64,000 nt of DNA from Cyclina sinensis. Its lineage: Eukaryota; Mollusca; Bivalvia; Venerida; Veneridae. Position numbers and translations under genes: made by a program. The notes under the pieces are model-generated. The model worked only from the letters and a program-made list of their open reading frames with translations. It made no database searches and was not told the origin of the DNA. Of this stretch, positions 11,443 through 25,100 are shown in pieces (position 1 is the first letter of the stretch; every line of letters starts with the position of its first letter). The DNA is taken from positions 19,158,120 through 19,222,119 of the forward strand of contig JAAONU010000001.1 of the NCBI GenBank assembly GCA_012932295.1, given 5' to 3'.

Positions 11443-12727
11443 ATTTTCAGTTTTTTCTGCCCCAACTCTGGGGGCGCATTTAGATTTGCCCTTGTCCGTC
11501 CGTCAGTCCGTCCGTCCCAAAAAGTTGTGTCGCCTGTAGCTCCAAAAGCACCGGAGTTAGAGTCAAGAAACTTTACAGGAATGTTAATCAGCATGTGATG
11601 TTGTGCACCTGGGGTTTCCCGTATAGATTTATTTGGAACTGTTACAGTTATGGTCCCTTACTTAGTCAAAATAGCAATTTTCAACTTGTGTCGCCTGTAC
11701 CTGCAAAAGCGCTGCACATACAGTCAAGAAACTTTACAGGAATGTTGATCAGCACGTAAAGGTGAGCACCTGGGGTTTCCCATATAGATTTATTCGGAAT
11801 TGTTAGAGTTATGACCCCTTACATACTCAATATTTGCACTTTTCAACTTGTGTCGCCTGTAACTGCAAAAGCGCTGGAGCTAGAGTCACCCAGTTCTGAA
11901 CAGGGTTGACATACTGTGTCTGACTGAAGCAAATGTCTATGAGAATCAAGTACAGTACCATCAGCGTGTTGGGTGGAGCTTGACATGTTTGCCTATGTCA
12001 CGGGAAGACAATTGCCATAGTTTGTTGTTCTACACACGAGATAAGTTGCCAGTGACAACTTCCAGTGTTTCACATCAACCTTGTCTACATACAGAATAAT
12101 ATTCTACAACCCAGATTATCCTGCCTGTCAACCTACTACTCAGACCACAGCATTGTTGCCTTACAGTTTGATACCTAAAACATTTTCCTTCTTAGTGAGT
12201 TTAACACTGTTCCAATGGTCAAATTGCAGACTCAGTTTGATTGTGCATGTTCATGGACAGTAATGGAAAAAAATGCAAGTTACCGTCCACGCCCGTTAGC
12301 ACCAGCTTAAGCAGAATTCAACATTTAAGTATGGAAATGGTGAAATTTTGTTCCAACAATTGCTTAAAATTGTTTGCTATTTAGATGACAATGGACATTT
12401 TATAAACAGCCTGACTTACAGAACATATAACTTAGGAACTTAGTACAAATTTGACATGAAAACACCTGTATACCATTTGCAAACTCCAAGAATGTCCAAC
12501 TATGCATACAGAATTGTGAAGGATAATATTCATCCATTGGTCACATTGTTGGAGACAGTATTTTGAGTCTTCACACCACAACAGGTTTCTTAAAGTTGTC
12601 ATTTTGTTAAACCAATCTTATTAATGACTCAGCGTGTATGACTGTCTCGTGGCCATATTGCTAGCTATATGAGTAGCTAGGTTGAGTGGGGGCATCTGTG
12701 TCCTATTAATACAATTTTTAAGTTTCT
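11443..12727 (+). mobile_element. Insertion specific to duplication copy 1
   Basis: Absent from the corresponding point of copy 2 (about 60,762). It begins near TTTTCTGCCCCAACTCTGGG and contains three units of about 161 bp (GTGTCGCCTGTA...CTGCAAAAGC...AAACTTTACAGGAATGTT) after a (GTCCGTCC)n run, then 0.8 kb without recognisable content. The ends are not clean inverted repeats, so the element class is undetermined. Confidence 0.6.
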
Positions 12728-14400
12728 ATGAGAGGGTGCACTCGTAGACAGGCAACCGGTGTATCGTGTATTTTTAAGATGCTTACTGCCCCCTGTCCCC
12801 TGATATAGAATTCCTCACTTTTCAAAAATCTTGGTCGTAAATATTTTGGGGTATAAATGCGCACCATTTATCCTGCGGTGAGAAAAAAGGCAGTACGCAA
12901 TTTTGGCATCTTGTGTGTTAACACGATGTAGATATGAAACACATAAGCCAAGTATTATATCTGTGAGGAATGGTAATATATATGTGATTTCGTAGATAAT
13001 GGATTATTTTTCTGAGAGTTGTATTTCAAGCTTTGTCTTAACAAAACATTCAAAGGTTTCTGGTTACATTGCTTAAACGTCCAATGCGTTTGTTTAAAGA
13101 CTAACAAAACGACAAAAATAAGTGGCGTGTTTATCACCAGTTTATTTTGAGTTACTTGCTTTGTTTTCTAGTGAATGGTGCTAGAATTATCGGCAGACCC
13201 CTTTTCATCACATTTGTTACATGATAGACGTGTAGACGCTTCCTGTGTTGAAACTAAATGCTAAAAGAAAGCAACAACAAAAGAAACATATGTTGTATCA
13301 AATCTTACATACTATTTTCTATTATGAAAATTACCAGAACATAGGCATCATTAAGGAAATTTTTCAATGGGTGCAGTGTCCATCCAAACCTCTCCGCCAC
13401 ATGCTCATGTAGTTTTTATCATGAAAATAGGTACGTGGAAATCTCTTTTCGTATCGCCACACATAGCAGTAGCACGCAACAGTTTTGGTAGTCGTTGTAG
13501 TTAAGTAAGTTTGTATTATCATTTAGTACTGGAATTGGTGCTTGGTAACGAAACTGTGTAGTAACTGTCACAGTCGGCTAACTTTTGACAGACAGAACAA
13601 CCATCACTGCATCGCTATAATAAAGTGGCGTTTACAAAATACTGACATGTATACTGTGTCTACCGCAATGCTTTAATTATTACAGAGCACAAAGTTTCTT
13701 TGTACATGTGTTTCAATATTTTTAATAGTAACGTAACAATTATGTTTCATGTTGTTCCTGAAGGCTTCTGTTCTAAAATTACAGATAAAATTGGTGAAGT
13801 GCAAAATATTTCCATGCTGATAAGCTGGTTTTTCAGAATCTTCAAAATTGCCTGAAATATCTGAATATGGCTATCGACAGAAGAATTGTCCACAATGATG
13901 ATGAAACAGCTGGATTCCCACCTACAAAAGACGTGTAAACATAAGTAGGCTGAAATATGACTGATATTGAAATACTAGCGAATGTCAAGTTGTCAGTTAA
14001 ATAATTCTTAGTACAACAGATAATATTACTCTTTATAAAGAGAGTCGTTGAACCAGTTATAGTCATTTATTGAACACTTTTTGGGCGTATAAATGTCTGA
14101 AGGATACATTTTTAAACATATGCTCTTCTTTAAAATATCAATATTTTTTTCCATTTTTCAGAGAACAGGCCAATAAAACGTAGCGTATGTCCCTTTAAGT
14201 AAACGATCAAAAAAAAAGTAAGAATGCCCTGTAAATGTAGCTGTTTATTAATTCTTGTATAATTTAGCGGCATTAAGAGTTATTCAAGGAGGCGTATTCA
14301 AGGAGGTTGCAGTATTAAAATTAAGGGATTATAGCACTGAAATGCTTGCTATATTTTCAGAAAATAATTTGCATTTCGTTGCTAGATCTTGTTTCGAAAG

Positions 14401-15700
14401 GTTTCCACAACTATTGTTGGCCAGTTAGACGTCAGTATTTTTTAGTTATTCTGAAATCTTGTTTTATCGTGTTGTCGTATTGTAAATAGAAATAATCATG
14501 CAAAACAAGTCTTTGCAGAAGGACAAATTATCTTACCAATTAATACAGGTACATTAATTTTAACGGATACACATTGGAGCATATCGGTGGTCAATAGTAA
14601 CGGGCAGGACTGGTAATGCAGAAGTCGCTAGTTTGATACCCGCTCATCTACTATTATTTCTAATTGTCTATCGAATGAGACGTTAAACCTTTTCCTTCGC
14701 AGTGACCTCCCCTTTATTCTTTCTCAAAGGGAAGTAACCGCTGCGTGGGAGCTTGAAAATGTTTGTTTCTCTAAAGCTTACTTGACGGTAAATGTCACAA
14801 AATTTTAAGAAACACTTGATCTTGAAAAAGACTGATATGGAATATAATTATTGACCCCACACGGAAGTATTTTAAGATCTGAAATATGTTACCATTAGAT
14901 GGTTTTTTCGTGGATTTCGTTGGGGCTGGTGTTGTAGAACTTTTAGCCGTTGATAATTTAGTGGATTGTGCAGTACTTGTGCTTGTTTGTGAGGACACTG
15001 CTGATGTTTGAGTTGGTGACATTGATGCCGCTGATGTTCCTGCAGATATTGTTGTCATCGATTTACTTGCACTTGTACTGTTTTTCGAACCGCCTGCTGA
15101 TGATATGTCCATTTGGGCTGTCGTTACAGAGCTGGCTGTTTCTGCCGAGACTTTATCGAAAGTAAAAATAACAATAATTATTTCATTGAAAATAGAAAAA
15201 AGTGTCCTCGGATATAAGGTGAACACAACTATGTATCTATGAATAATACCCCATAGTAGCCTGTCTAACCAAAGACCTAAAATACCACAGATGTGAAACT
15301 CCTTTATAGCCAAATGAATACACTGTTTAATCACGCGGCAAGTCAACATTCTGTCCAAACAATGACCTGTACAAATCCTAAGTAGACGTCAGTAGTTTAT
15401 TTTAAAGTGACCAATTCAGTATATAAATTACTTTTTAAGTAAGGTATCAATTTGGATGCAAATGAATGTTCGATTGCATATGCAATTTTTCATCATAATC
15501 AAAACGTTTTTGAGATATTTGAGATATAAAAAAACTAGCTTTTGCGAGATCTGTTATCCAGCTGCCGCAAGATTTTGTGAGAATTACACAAGAAGCCAAT
15601 CTGTGTTATTTTAGGTCTTTGATTTAACTAAAGATTAGAGCTTAACACTGAATATTAGCCAGAGCAAATGTCAACTTCTCGGTCCTTTGATCATCGGCGA
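14401..15700. repeat. Duplicated block, copy B
   Basis: Related to 41-840. It is interrupted around 15,250-15,620 by sequence lacking in copy A, after which similarity resumes at ACACTGAATA...AGCAAATGTCA. It contains a decayed tRNA-Ser-like segment (14,575-14,655) and a longer version of the Ser/Thr-rich exon. Confidence 0.7.
14893..15150 (-). CDS. Candidate Ser/Thr-rich (mucin-like) exon
   Basis: On the minus strand, an acceptor (GATAAAG) is followed by 258 open bases and the donor ATG|GTAACA. The exon enters with 2 bases of a codon and leaves with 1, the same phase as its short paralogue at 590-706. The 85 complete codons encode about half Ser plus Thr (25 Ser, 18 Thr by my count) with many Ala and few hydrophobic residues; it ends in Pro/Lys/Thr repeats (TPAPTKSTKKPSN). 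Such composition is typical of O-glycosylated stalks in secreted or membrane proteins. There is no domain to name it, and flanking exons were not found. The open frame reading beyond the acceptor is probably intron. Confidence 0.5.
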
Positions 15701-17225
15701 CGTATTCCGAATGCGTATAATGAGATTATGTAAACACAAAGGTGGCAGATACCAGTTTCACACTGAAATATAGTGTCTGATGACCACTCAAACTGTTTGC
15801 GCCTCACTGACAATCCCAATACAACAACCTGAAAAGAAAAGTACAGCTATTCTTTTAGGATTGAAGACAATCTACAACAAAAACTCAAATTTCAGATGAA
15901 ACACTTCTCTAAAAAAATCAGCTGCAAGAAAGAAACAACTCCCAAGCCCCACTTTTCGACCCCTAGCTGAGGCAAATTCTATGAAACAGACAAGTCGCCT
16001 GATATTCAAAGGCACACGGTACAGTCATAACACTACATGCTAATTGTTCGTCTGTTATGGCAGACCTAAAGCAGCTAGTGCTAGATACCTGTCAACGCTA
16101 CACTTTTTTCAGTATCCAGCTCAGAAGGCATCCTACGGAACTTATGCAGCCAAAACCACTGACATAACCTGCTTTCATCAGTTTCGAATTTCATGCCTCT
16201 ACTTCACACTGAGTGCATTTCAATACTGTTCAATAAGGAAAAAACTAAGAGAACCTCATCCTGACCACTCTGAATACCCATATCCTCATGTATTAATTAA
16301 TTTAGACTTCAGCAATACACATGTTAATACATCATACCCTCTCATTAATAATTTCTACATGGCCAGTTCGAATGTGTGGCTGAAAAACTGGTATGTGCTA
16401 CCAAAAACGTACACGAACATTCAACAATCAATAACGCTTTTGACTCTGTTTATAATACTTTATGTTAGATCAGTCAGAATTACTCAGATATTTTCCTCTT
16501 ATAAATGTTTTTAAAAATATTTTTTAACATCTTTGGTATTAGTTTGCAAGTTGTTTAAATATCAAAGTCAATGTATTTATTAGATTTTCCAATTGACTGA
16601 ATAAAACACCTTCATATATTATCCAACTGTCCGTATTTTTGAAGAAAATTCACGTTTAAAAGGGCGGAAAATATTGTGTTTATGCCGATCACAAAAAAGT
16701 ATTATAGGCTTTCCTTAAACAAGCCATTGTTTGATTATAAACAGCAGTTCCCCGAATCACGTTCGTCTGAACGAAAGAGTTAAACTGTACTTATATTCGT
16801 ATACCGAATTTCGGATAACTGATGGAACGTCCGAAAATCGCATATTCAAATATATTCCAATATGTCAATCAAAGTATTTGAATATAATTAAATAAATCTT
16901 ATAAATACAAAATTGTTACTAATAAGTCTTTAAAAAAATATAATATTGAAGACTTCATACTAAAATTGAAACTATGTGATTAGACAAGTATGTTTACAGC
17001 AGAGTCTTTTCATGTGTGTGTTGTTCATATTTTTAAGACATTTTTTTTATCTATATTTAACACTATGGCACTAGTTAAAGAGGTACGCCTTAAGGAAAGA
17101 AGTGATGAACCATGAAGTGATTAGAAATTTTAGATATTATTATACAGAGAGATTACTAATTTTATAAGACTTAGTTTGAAAAAAAAAACTAGTCAGACAG
17201 ATCTCTATAAATTGTGTTGTAGTTA
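15701..17225. other. Stretch without recognisable gene
   Basis: AT-rich. A 156-codon plus-strand frame at 16,044-16,514 has no recognisable motif or splice context and is not supported as a gene. Nothing else stands out. Confidence 0.45.
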
Positions 17226-17229
17226 TAGA

Positions 17230-17960
17230 AACATGAGCTATGTTACACATAGTTAATCTCCCCGGCGGGAAGAAGTAACCTGAAGGTTGTATTTTCAAAA
17301 ACTAAATATAATAATGCGCGTATGCAATTTGAAGAAAATCCCTCAAAAACAGGCAAGGTACGGTTATTGTTTTTGCACACTGCACTTTCTATAAATGCGC
17401 TATGTCAGAGTATTAAGTTTAAAGAAAATCCCTCAAGTGCTTTTGGAGTTACGCTCTTGATTTTTTTCAAGTAAATCTGATAAAGAGGAATAACTCTAAA
17501 AGAAGGCAAAGTAGAGTTGTTGTTCTTGCACAGTACACATTCTACCAATGTGTTATGTCAGTGTAGTAAGTTTGAAGTAAATCTCTCAAGTACTTTTGAG
17601 AGTTTTTCCTTAGACAAAACTTTTAAAGTAAATCTGATAAACGAAGGCAAGATAGAGTTATTGTTTTAGCACAGTGCACTTTCTATCAATGTGCTATGTT
17701 CGTGTGTTAAGTTTGAAGAAAATTCCTCTAGGACTTTTGGAGTTATCTTTCGGACAAAGTTTTTCAATTACATCTCATAAAGGAGAATAACTTTAAAAGT
17801 AGGCAAGATAAGATTTACGGTTCTACATACTGCACTTTCTCCGAATGTCTCTCAGTGTATGAAGTTTGAAAAAAAATTGTTCGAGTACTTTTGGAGTTAC
17901 GCTCAGGACGAAATTCGGACACGAACGGAGACCATTTCTTATATCCCCTTTGCCTTTGGC
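17230..17960 (+). repeat. Tandem repeat, about 150-bp unit, four to five copies
   Basis: Units share GTTATTGTT(C/T)TTGCACAGTG, CACTTTCTATCAATGTGCTA and AAGTTTGAAGAAAATCCCTC followed by CTTTTGGAGTTA. It ends with a GGACACGAACGGAGACC segment typical of dispersed mollusc repeats. Confidence 0.85.
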
Positions 17961-18089
17961 GGGTAGGGGGTTAATAAGGCTTAGAGGGTTATAAAAAGGC
18001 AAAAGCATAGTACTTAGAAAATAAGTTTGAAGAAAATCGAAACAATTCAAAGGAGCTGTGGTCACAGATTTAAAGTCTAATTTGTAATA

Positions 18090-20165
18090 TGAACAGTAAA
18101 TCTAGTACTAATGTGGTGTTGAAGGTTGATGTAACAGGTATTTTTGAGCCTAAATATATAGCAGGTCATTTAAATCACGTTTTTACCACTGTAGCTTCTG
18201 TTTTAGAGAAAACAATTACCAATTTCAACCAAATCTGTTAAGTGCTAATTCAACACTGTTTATTAATTTTTATACACATAGGTATCCAAAGGATTATATT
18301 TAAATTTTAAAAAGTGAGAAAGTTTTTATGAGGAATTGGAAGAGTTTTTGAAAGATAAAGCTGCTTAATATATAAAAATGATGTCTGCTCTTTGGTGAAT
18401 AATTCAATTAATTAATAGTAACGTTGTACCTGATAAGTAAAAAAGTGCTAAGGTTAAACATATATTTAAGAAAAATGATAGATCAGATGTTTCTTATTAC
18501 CGACCTCTCAGTATTTTGACTATTGTGTCAAAATACTTGAAAGGATTGGGGTCGTTTTTATCACAAAAAAGGATTACTATATGAATTTTGAAGTGGTCTT
18601 AGGAGAAACTACTGTACTGACTCATACATAGCACTCAGTAGTAGTATCTGATCACCGCGATAAGAAATCAAACAGCAAAAGGACCGTGTACAGGTATGAC
18701 TATGTTATGATTATGTTAGACTTTCAAAATGCCTTTGAAACAGTCGATCACGATATTGTGTATGGAAAACTGAAAGTAAAAGGAATTAATTCGGTAGAGT
18801 GGTTTCTGTTTTCTAACAGACAGAACGCCGGCCTGATTTGTCAATTATACAATGTCAGATTTTGATAACATAGATTGCAGTGTCCCCCAGGGAAGTATAC
18901 TGGGACCTTTCATTTTTATGTTGTGTTAATGACATGGGTAGTAGTGTTAGCAAAATTTGTAAGTTAAATTTGTATGCCGATAAAAGTGTCATTGTTTTTT
19001 CTCATAATAACCCTGCTGTTATCTGTAATTTTTTTGGAAGAGCACTTGAAAGATTTAGTAGGTGGCTGATTGTTTACAAACAGTCTCTACACTTAGGGAA
19101 GACGAAATTTAGTTTATTCGGCTCAGTAAAATCTCCGAATGTTCCAATCAGTGTTACAATCATACCATAAAGGCGCAGGACTCGGTAAAAAACCTGGGTG
19201 CAACATTAGACAATGATCTATCAGCAACCCCTATAGTGAATAGTATTATTAAAAGGGTTAATTCTAGATTAAAGTTTTTATACAGACTGATATCCTTTCT
19301 GAATGAGAACTTATTAGTAACAAAAACTTTATGTTATTCATTGATACAATTCTATTTGGATTATGCCAGTTCATTTTGGTACTAAGGGTTCACCAAACAG
19401 TTGAAATGCATGTTACAAACTGCACAGAATAAGATAATTAGTTTATAGTAGATAATGACTGTAGAAAGTCTCTGTGTCGGATTTTAGTTATATTGGATTT
19501 TTAAATATTGAAAACAGGTTTAAGAAACTAAAGACTTAATCATATGCACATATTTTTATAATAAATGTCCTGCATATCTTAAAGTTAGTTTTAAAAGGTG
19601 TAATGTACAGTGTCAGTATAATAATAAAAACAGTAACTCAAAGTTTCGTGTTCTAAATGTAAATGGTTTTAAAACTTCAACTTTTCTAATGGTATTTTAG
19701 ACTCGAATCAGTTACCTACATGCATTCAAAGTACAAAGAATAAGTTTGCCTTTAACAATGAATTAAAGAACATCTTATGTTAAAAATGATGTCTGCAGCA
19801 AGTTCCAGTTTTATATATTTTAACTATACTACTGTACTTTTTGTTTTATTTGACGCAAATATGTAATGTGATAAAGGTTGTTCGTGTGATATATATATAT
19901 ATATACATGTTAAGTGCTGACATCTTTCTGTATTCTGTAGTATAAATAGTTATCATATGATAAAAGGAAAAATAACATAAAGATCTAGGACCCTCTTGGA
20001 AATAAGCCATAAGGCGTTTACAGCTTATCCTGAGATTATATATTATGTCAGTTACATGTCAGTTTGTATCTGTATGGTGAATATGCTTCTGTGATATTTA
20101 TGCCAATTGTAAATATTGTTTAATTGTGATATAAATATATTTCGGGAATAAAACTATCTATCAAT
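18090..20165 (+). pseudogene. LINE reverse-transcriptase remnant
   Basis: Degenerate non-LTR retrotransposon. Visible RT pieces in order are LDFQNAFETVDHDIVYGKL (from 18,716), VPQGSILGPFIF (18,882), then after a frameshift VNDMG (about 18,926), NLYADKSVIVFS (about 18,967; the second catalytic Asp of YADD is Lys) and LHLGKTKFSLFGS (about 19,090). Downstream come LGATLDNDLS and LDYASSFWY in yet another frame. Several stops and frameshifts separate them, so no protein is possible. The tail (about 19,985-20,165), with GGAAATAAGCCATAAGG and AATAAAAC, looks like the 3' end of the same element. Clade (CR1, jockey or similar) cannot be fixed by eye. Confidence 0.85.
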
Positions 20166-20169
20166 TATT

Positions 20170-21960
20170 CTTATTGCATATTTAGAATGTGCAGTGAAAA
20201 AGAAAAATCTTCACTCATTTTAACTTTCGCTTCTGACAGTACTCTCAGTGCTTTGATTCGCCTTATCAACGGTTGTGTTCTTTTTAGTACATAGCGAAAC
20301 CATACGGTGTGATAATCTTAGAGCATAACAGAAAGTAACACAAAGAACATAACAGAACGAAACAAATCCTTATAAAACAGAACAGTCTATATTGTTTCCA
20401 GATTTGTACATAGTACCTCATCGCATTATCTAACTGAAAAAAAGATTACATGCACATTTAAAGGGTCTAAAATTTAAGAAATGCTGCATCCGTAACCGCA
20501 GTTAACACAAAACAAGGTTAGAGTTAACCAAGGCAAAACAAATTTCTACTCTTTGTATCATCTGCAAATGCCTGGGGTCGATAAACCTTTGCAGAAAAGT
20601 ACATATCTGAAATAGAAATGTTCAGACAACAAGGACTTTACATGGTGTCGAGACACCGAATTTAATTGTTTTACTCAAGGGACGTGGTCTTCATGGCCAT
20701 TGTGTTTTGATTAGTTTCAATAATTTTACAATGAAACCAGGACACTAAACTTTTTCTATAAAATAAATCTGTTTTAATATAAGAGCTCACAAAAGGCTAT
20801 TGTGTTTGTCTTATATCCGTCGTCAAAATTTACTTCAAACAACAATTTCTAAAAGACCCTCTCCGGACTGCTAAAATTTTGATTATAGAGTAGCTTCCGC
20901 ATATGTTAAACTGCATGGCCGGTGGTGTTGTCTAGAATAACGTTGACAAACACACAAACAATAAAAGGTATGTTTTTAATATAGTGTTATGCGGTGAAAT
21001 TTTGAATTTTTTATTTTTAGGGAAATATTGGTTATTTTTCAAATATGGTAGAATTGCAATAATTTAAAAGAAAATTTTAATTTCACGTGTAAATCTTGTT
21101 TGTATAATCTGTATTTTGATCACTAGGAAACAGATGTTTTTTCTATATAATAAAATTTTAGGAACAAAGAAATGTGCTAAAAGCCATAGACGTATAATCT
21201 TCTTTTAATCAGTTTAACCTGTTAGATATCACATTTATTTACTTTACGGCAGGAAACAACAATTGATGTTATTTATAATATTTGTCACCTTTGGGCTGTT
21301 TTGAAAAAAATATAACTATTACTTCTGTCATGATTTTTTCTTTTGCAACAGATATTTGATTGGTTAATTTTGTAGTCATGTGAATTTATCCAGACTTTAA
21401 TTGGTTAAAAATATATAGCTTGTAAAGGATTTGTTATAAAAAGGTAACTTTTAAAAAGAAAAAAAAGGAGATTGGATATCCAACTGAACGGAACTGGTTT
21501 TCCATACTTAAAAGTTTCTGAAAGATAACTCTGTTTGGTTAACCAACAGTTTATTGTTTATATTGTTGTTATATTGCGGGTTATTGTTCTTTGGTTTTCC
21601 GAAGACTGAAATAGAAAATAAAAAACAGAAACGGACTTGTTTTGACTGATACTGTATTACAAAGAATTGGCAGTAAATTTAAAGTAACAAAATCATAATA
21701 GTTATCGGACCTGAGTGGCAATTTAAAACAAAGCATCTCAACGGTTTGCGGCATCACAATAGTTATCAGAGAAAAAGCAAAGACAAAATTCTAATACAAA
21801 TTAAAGAAAACAGTTAAAAGAAATACTTATTATACTTATCACGTACGGTTTAAAAACGGTTTAAGTTGCTAAGAGTACTAATCAATAGTGCTCAATCCTT
21901 GCTGCAACTTTTCAGGCTAAAAAAACAGTTTTAATTCACAATTTATACAACAAGTGAAGT
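20170..21960. other. Stretch without recognisable gene; 3' flank of the Rac-like gene
   Basis: AT-rich. Its right part should include the 3' untranslated region of the minus-strand Rac-like gene; TTTATT at about 21,550 (AATAAA on the minus strand) is one possible polyadenylation signal. Nothing else is supported. Confidence 0.4.
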
Positions 21961-21970
21961 CTCAACCTAT

Positions 21971-22129
21971 CTAGAGCAGTAGACATTTAGGACCACTTGG
22001 TTTCTCCTTTGTTCTCGGGCATAACACGGCACGTATGGCCTCGTCGAAAACTGTTTTTAGACCTTTCTGTGTCAGTGCTGAACATTCTAGGTATTTCATT
22101 GCATTTATCTTCTTTGCAAGTGCAAGTCC
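21971..22129 (-). CDS. RAC1-like: Rac-like gene, last exon with CAAX box
   Basis: 159 bases encode 52 residues plus TAG, beginning [20 protein letters not shown] and ending PSGPKCLLL. The SAL/G5 loop, the terminal helix ([12 protein letters not shown]) and the CLLL prenylation box are conserved with Rac1. The basic stretch before the box ([10 protein letters not shown]) is less basic than the KKRKRK of Rac1, which may weaken plasma-membrane targeting. Confidence 0.93.
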   Translation of the reverse strand, partial: GLALAKKINAMKYLECSALTQKGLKTVFDEAIRAVLCPRTKEKPSGPKCLLL

Positions 22130-25100
22130 CTGTTAAAAAAAAGAGCGATCGGTGATCACATGTGTCATATGAGGGCCAATTCAGCAGTTGTACTGAGATA
22201 TGATTGGACAAGTTTTTGATATGGACAGAACAATAGACAGACAGATGACAGTAAACCCTATATGTCGCAGCTACTGTGAAGCAGTTGACAGAAAAATCAT
22301 TAAAGGGCTTAAATGCCTTATTATTTCAAGAACTATAACTCTGCTTAAAATCATTCAACCGGAAAACCCGTTAAATATGCGCAAGAACTTTAGTTACTGA
22401 TAAAGCTGTAACATTTCATTCAATTTGCATTAGCAGTATAAGAGAAGTTGTCCGGACAAAGTAAAAAATATATAAATCATTAAAGGGACATAACTCTGAC
22501 AAAAATCAATGAACTGGAAAATTCAGACGATATGCACAACTAGACTTTGCACTGATCATTCTAAAAAAGTTTGGATGAAACTGCACCAGTAGTTTTTGAG
22601 GCGTAGTCCGGCCAACTTTTGTGACTGACGGACGGACAGGTGGACGGACAGACAGACAGACAAACAGACATACAGACTCAAAGAAGAGATCCTTATATGT
22701 CGCAGCTACTTTGTAGTAGGCGACACAAGAAAAGTATTTGATTCTGAATGAGCAATAAGAAAACATCATTTACATTTTTCTGTACTTACTGAAGAGAAAC
22801 ACATTCGTGTCATACTATATGAAAGGACAAACCTTCTCTAATGCAATACTGAAATAATTGTCCAAAGTTACAATCTTAATGCTTCAATGGTAACAGGCTA
22901 ACAGAATTGTAACGAGTAAATAGATCACAAAAAGTGAGACATAAGTCTGTAACGGGTTCATTACTCTTTAAAAGTCAGATCTTCTCTTTTAAATATGAAG
23001 ACAGCATAGTTGTACTTGTAAACATAGCAATCTTGTTTTATCACTGTTTACCTGAGGGTATGTAAGTGGAGCAAGTTTCTTATCACGTAATTTTTCTACA
23101 GTGTATATGTCTTCTCTCAGATCCAGTTTGGTACCAACAAGTATGATTGGCGTGTCTGGACAATTATGGCTTACTTCAGGGTACCACTGTTAAGTCATGA
23201 TAAATAACTTCTAAAGTTATAAATAGCATCTCAGCTATATTGTCCAAAAACTCTTTTCAATAACAAAATTCCTTGATTTAATATGCATGTGAAATAAGGA
23301 AATTTATCAAATTTGCCAATATTAAGTTTTTGAGCTATTCTATTCCCGCATCCATCAAGTAGGTACGTCTCAACGTCTTAGATACGCCCCTATAAGCATA
23401 AGGGCAAAGCGAATCTTGGTCTCGGAGGTATATGTAATGGCTTAGCTTCGCCCCTCTAGACATAAGGACAAAGCTAAGCTTGCTTTTTTTCTAAGCATAT
23501 ACCTTACTAGTAATTCAAAGGGTCTTGCTATCTAAGCATTTAAGTTTCCAGTATTTCATAGTGTCTGGTAAATAAAATCTGTTTTCTCTCTATAAGAATA
23601 TAAGTAAACTAAACTGTCAAAACAAGCAAACGATAGCCATACCTCTTCTCTCACATTTACAAAACTGGTTGGACTTATCAATGAAAAACAAATAAGGAAA
23701 ACATCCTGAAAAAAAACATGAAATAAATTAATCACACATTATACCTCCTTCTGTAATATAATATAAATATACACGAAGATATATTTGTCTCGGTTTCACG
23801 TTACTACATTATTTTCTTTGTAACAATGACATACATGTAACTTGAATTATTTCTAAATCATTTATAAATGTTGAATGTAACTTTAGGAATGATCAGGGTG
23901 ATAATGATAAAAAAGAAATAGTAATTTTTTTTATCTTTCTAAATCGTTTTAAGTGTCCTGACGAACAAAGTAGCTTTTGGAATAAGCTTAAATGGTATCC
24001 TTTTTACTCAAACTTCGCTTGACCAACTTGAAGCAACTTATTTTGAAATCTCTGACTCGCTAGCACTCGGAACACCACGGGCGACTCCAAAACGTCAACA
24101 CGAAAGCTGAAGCAATGTTTTGAAATTTCTGTTTAACAGACCCTAGCAATTGTAAGAGTTTACTTTATTTTGATAACGAAAACCCGACCTTTTGTTATCA
24201 TAAATAATTGTTTTTCTGCAAGAGCTTGAATACTTACTTTCATATATCAGTGTCAACTTACAGGATTAGTAAAATACTTTCAACTGATTGTTATTAGTGG
24301 ATGAGTTTAAGCCCACGAACTTACTGTTTGTGGGTAGGACAGTGGACGCAATCTTTCGTAACCCGACTGACCTGAAGTGTCCGTCAGGCTCAGGGAGCAG
24401 ACACGCCCCTCAACCATTACATTAGCTTCGTAGTGATCAAACCTGATCAATATAACATGAAAAAAAATATCTGCAAGTCAACGGATATGCATATCAACAT
24501 AAAAGGGCACACCTTAACATCACTCGCTAATGAACTTCACTCATTGTTATATGGTTATAAAATTGATTTGATATAGGCCCTATTATTTGTTCGAGGCCGA
24601 AGGCCTAGGGCCCATTCGACTGTCCCGAGGGCAAATAACAGGGTCTTTGTCAAATCAATCATTTAATGACAATTTTATTTCATAACAATTCCAGATTTGC
24701 TCACCTCCATCTTTTTCTGTCGTCTGCTTGTGTTCAAACGTTACAAATTGTGAAACAAATCAGCTTTCCACACGAATACCTTACTTAGGCCATTTATAAC
24801 CTTTTTTTGGCAGTAACTTCATATTGCTAAACAAGATATAGGTCGATAGTACAAATTCAAATTTTCATGTTAAACTATTTTTTTAATTATTTGATTTATT
24901 TTTAATCATCTGTATGCTAACAATTGAAAAAAAAACTGCCGTTTAAAACTGAATTATATATCAATATATCAAATTTTCGGACCTCATCTACCAGCCAATC
25001 AACTAAAGCTACAAGGGGCCTATATCAATATCACTTTTCAGGCCCGGGGCCGATCAATCTTAATGATACTGGCACCTTGTTTAGAAAGTCCACGTTTTAT

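Larger units (their letters stand above)
8834..14031 (+). repeat. Segmental duplication, copy 1
   Basis: From GGAGATAGTAGCTTTGACGG to AACAGATAATATTACT this block matches 57,474-62,396 in the same orientation, with long identical runs. Copy-specific changes include a 1.3-kb insertion here (about 11,443-12,727), an 87-bp insertion at about 10,772-10,858 flanked by CCCATCTGAGC repeats, and non-homologous sequence at 9,770-9,985. The duplicated unit carries an unrecognised terminal exon. Confidence 0.9.

Noticed and set aside
16044..16514. 156-codon plus-strand frame
   Set aside because: No recognisable domain, no splice or start context, and composition like the surrounding non-coding sequence.
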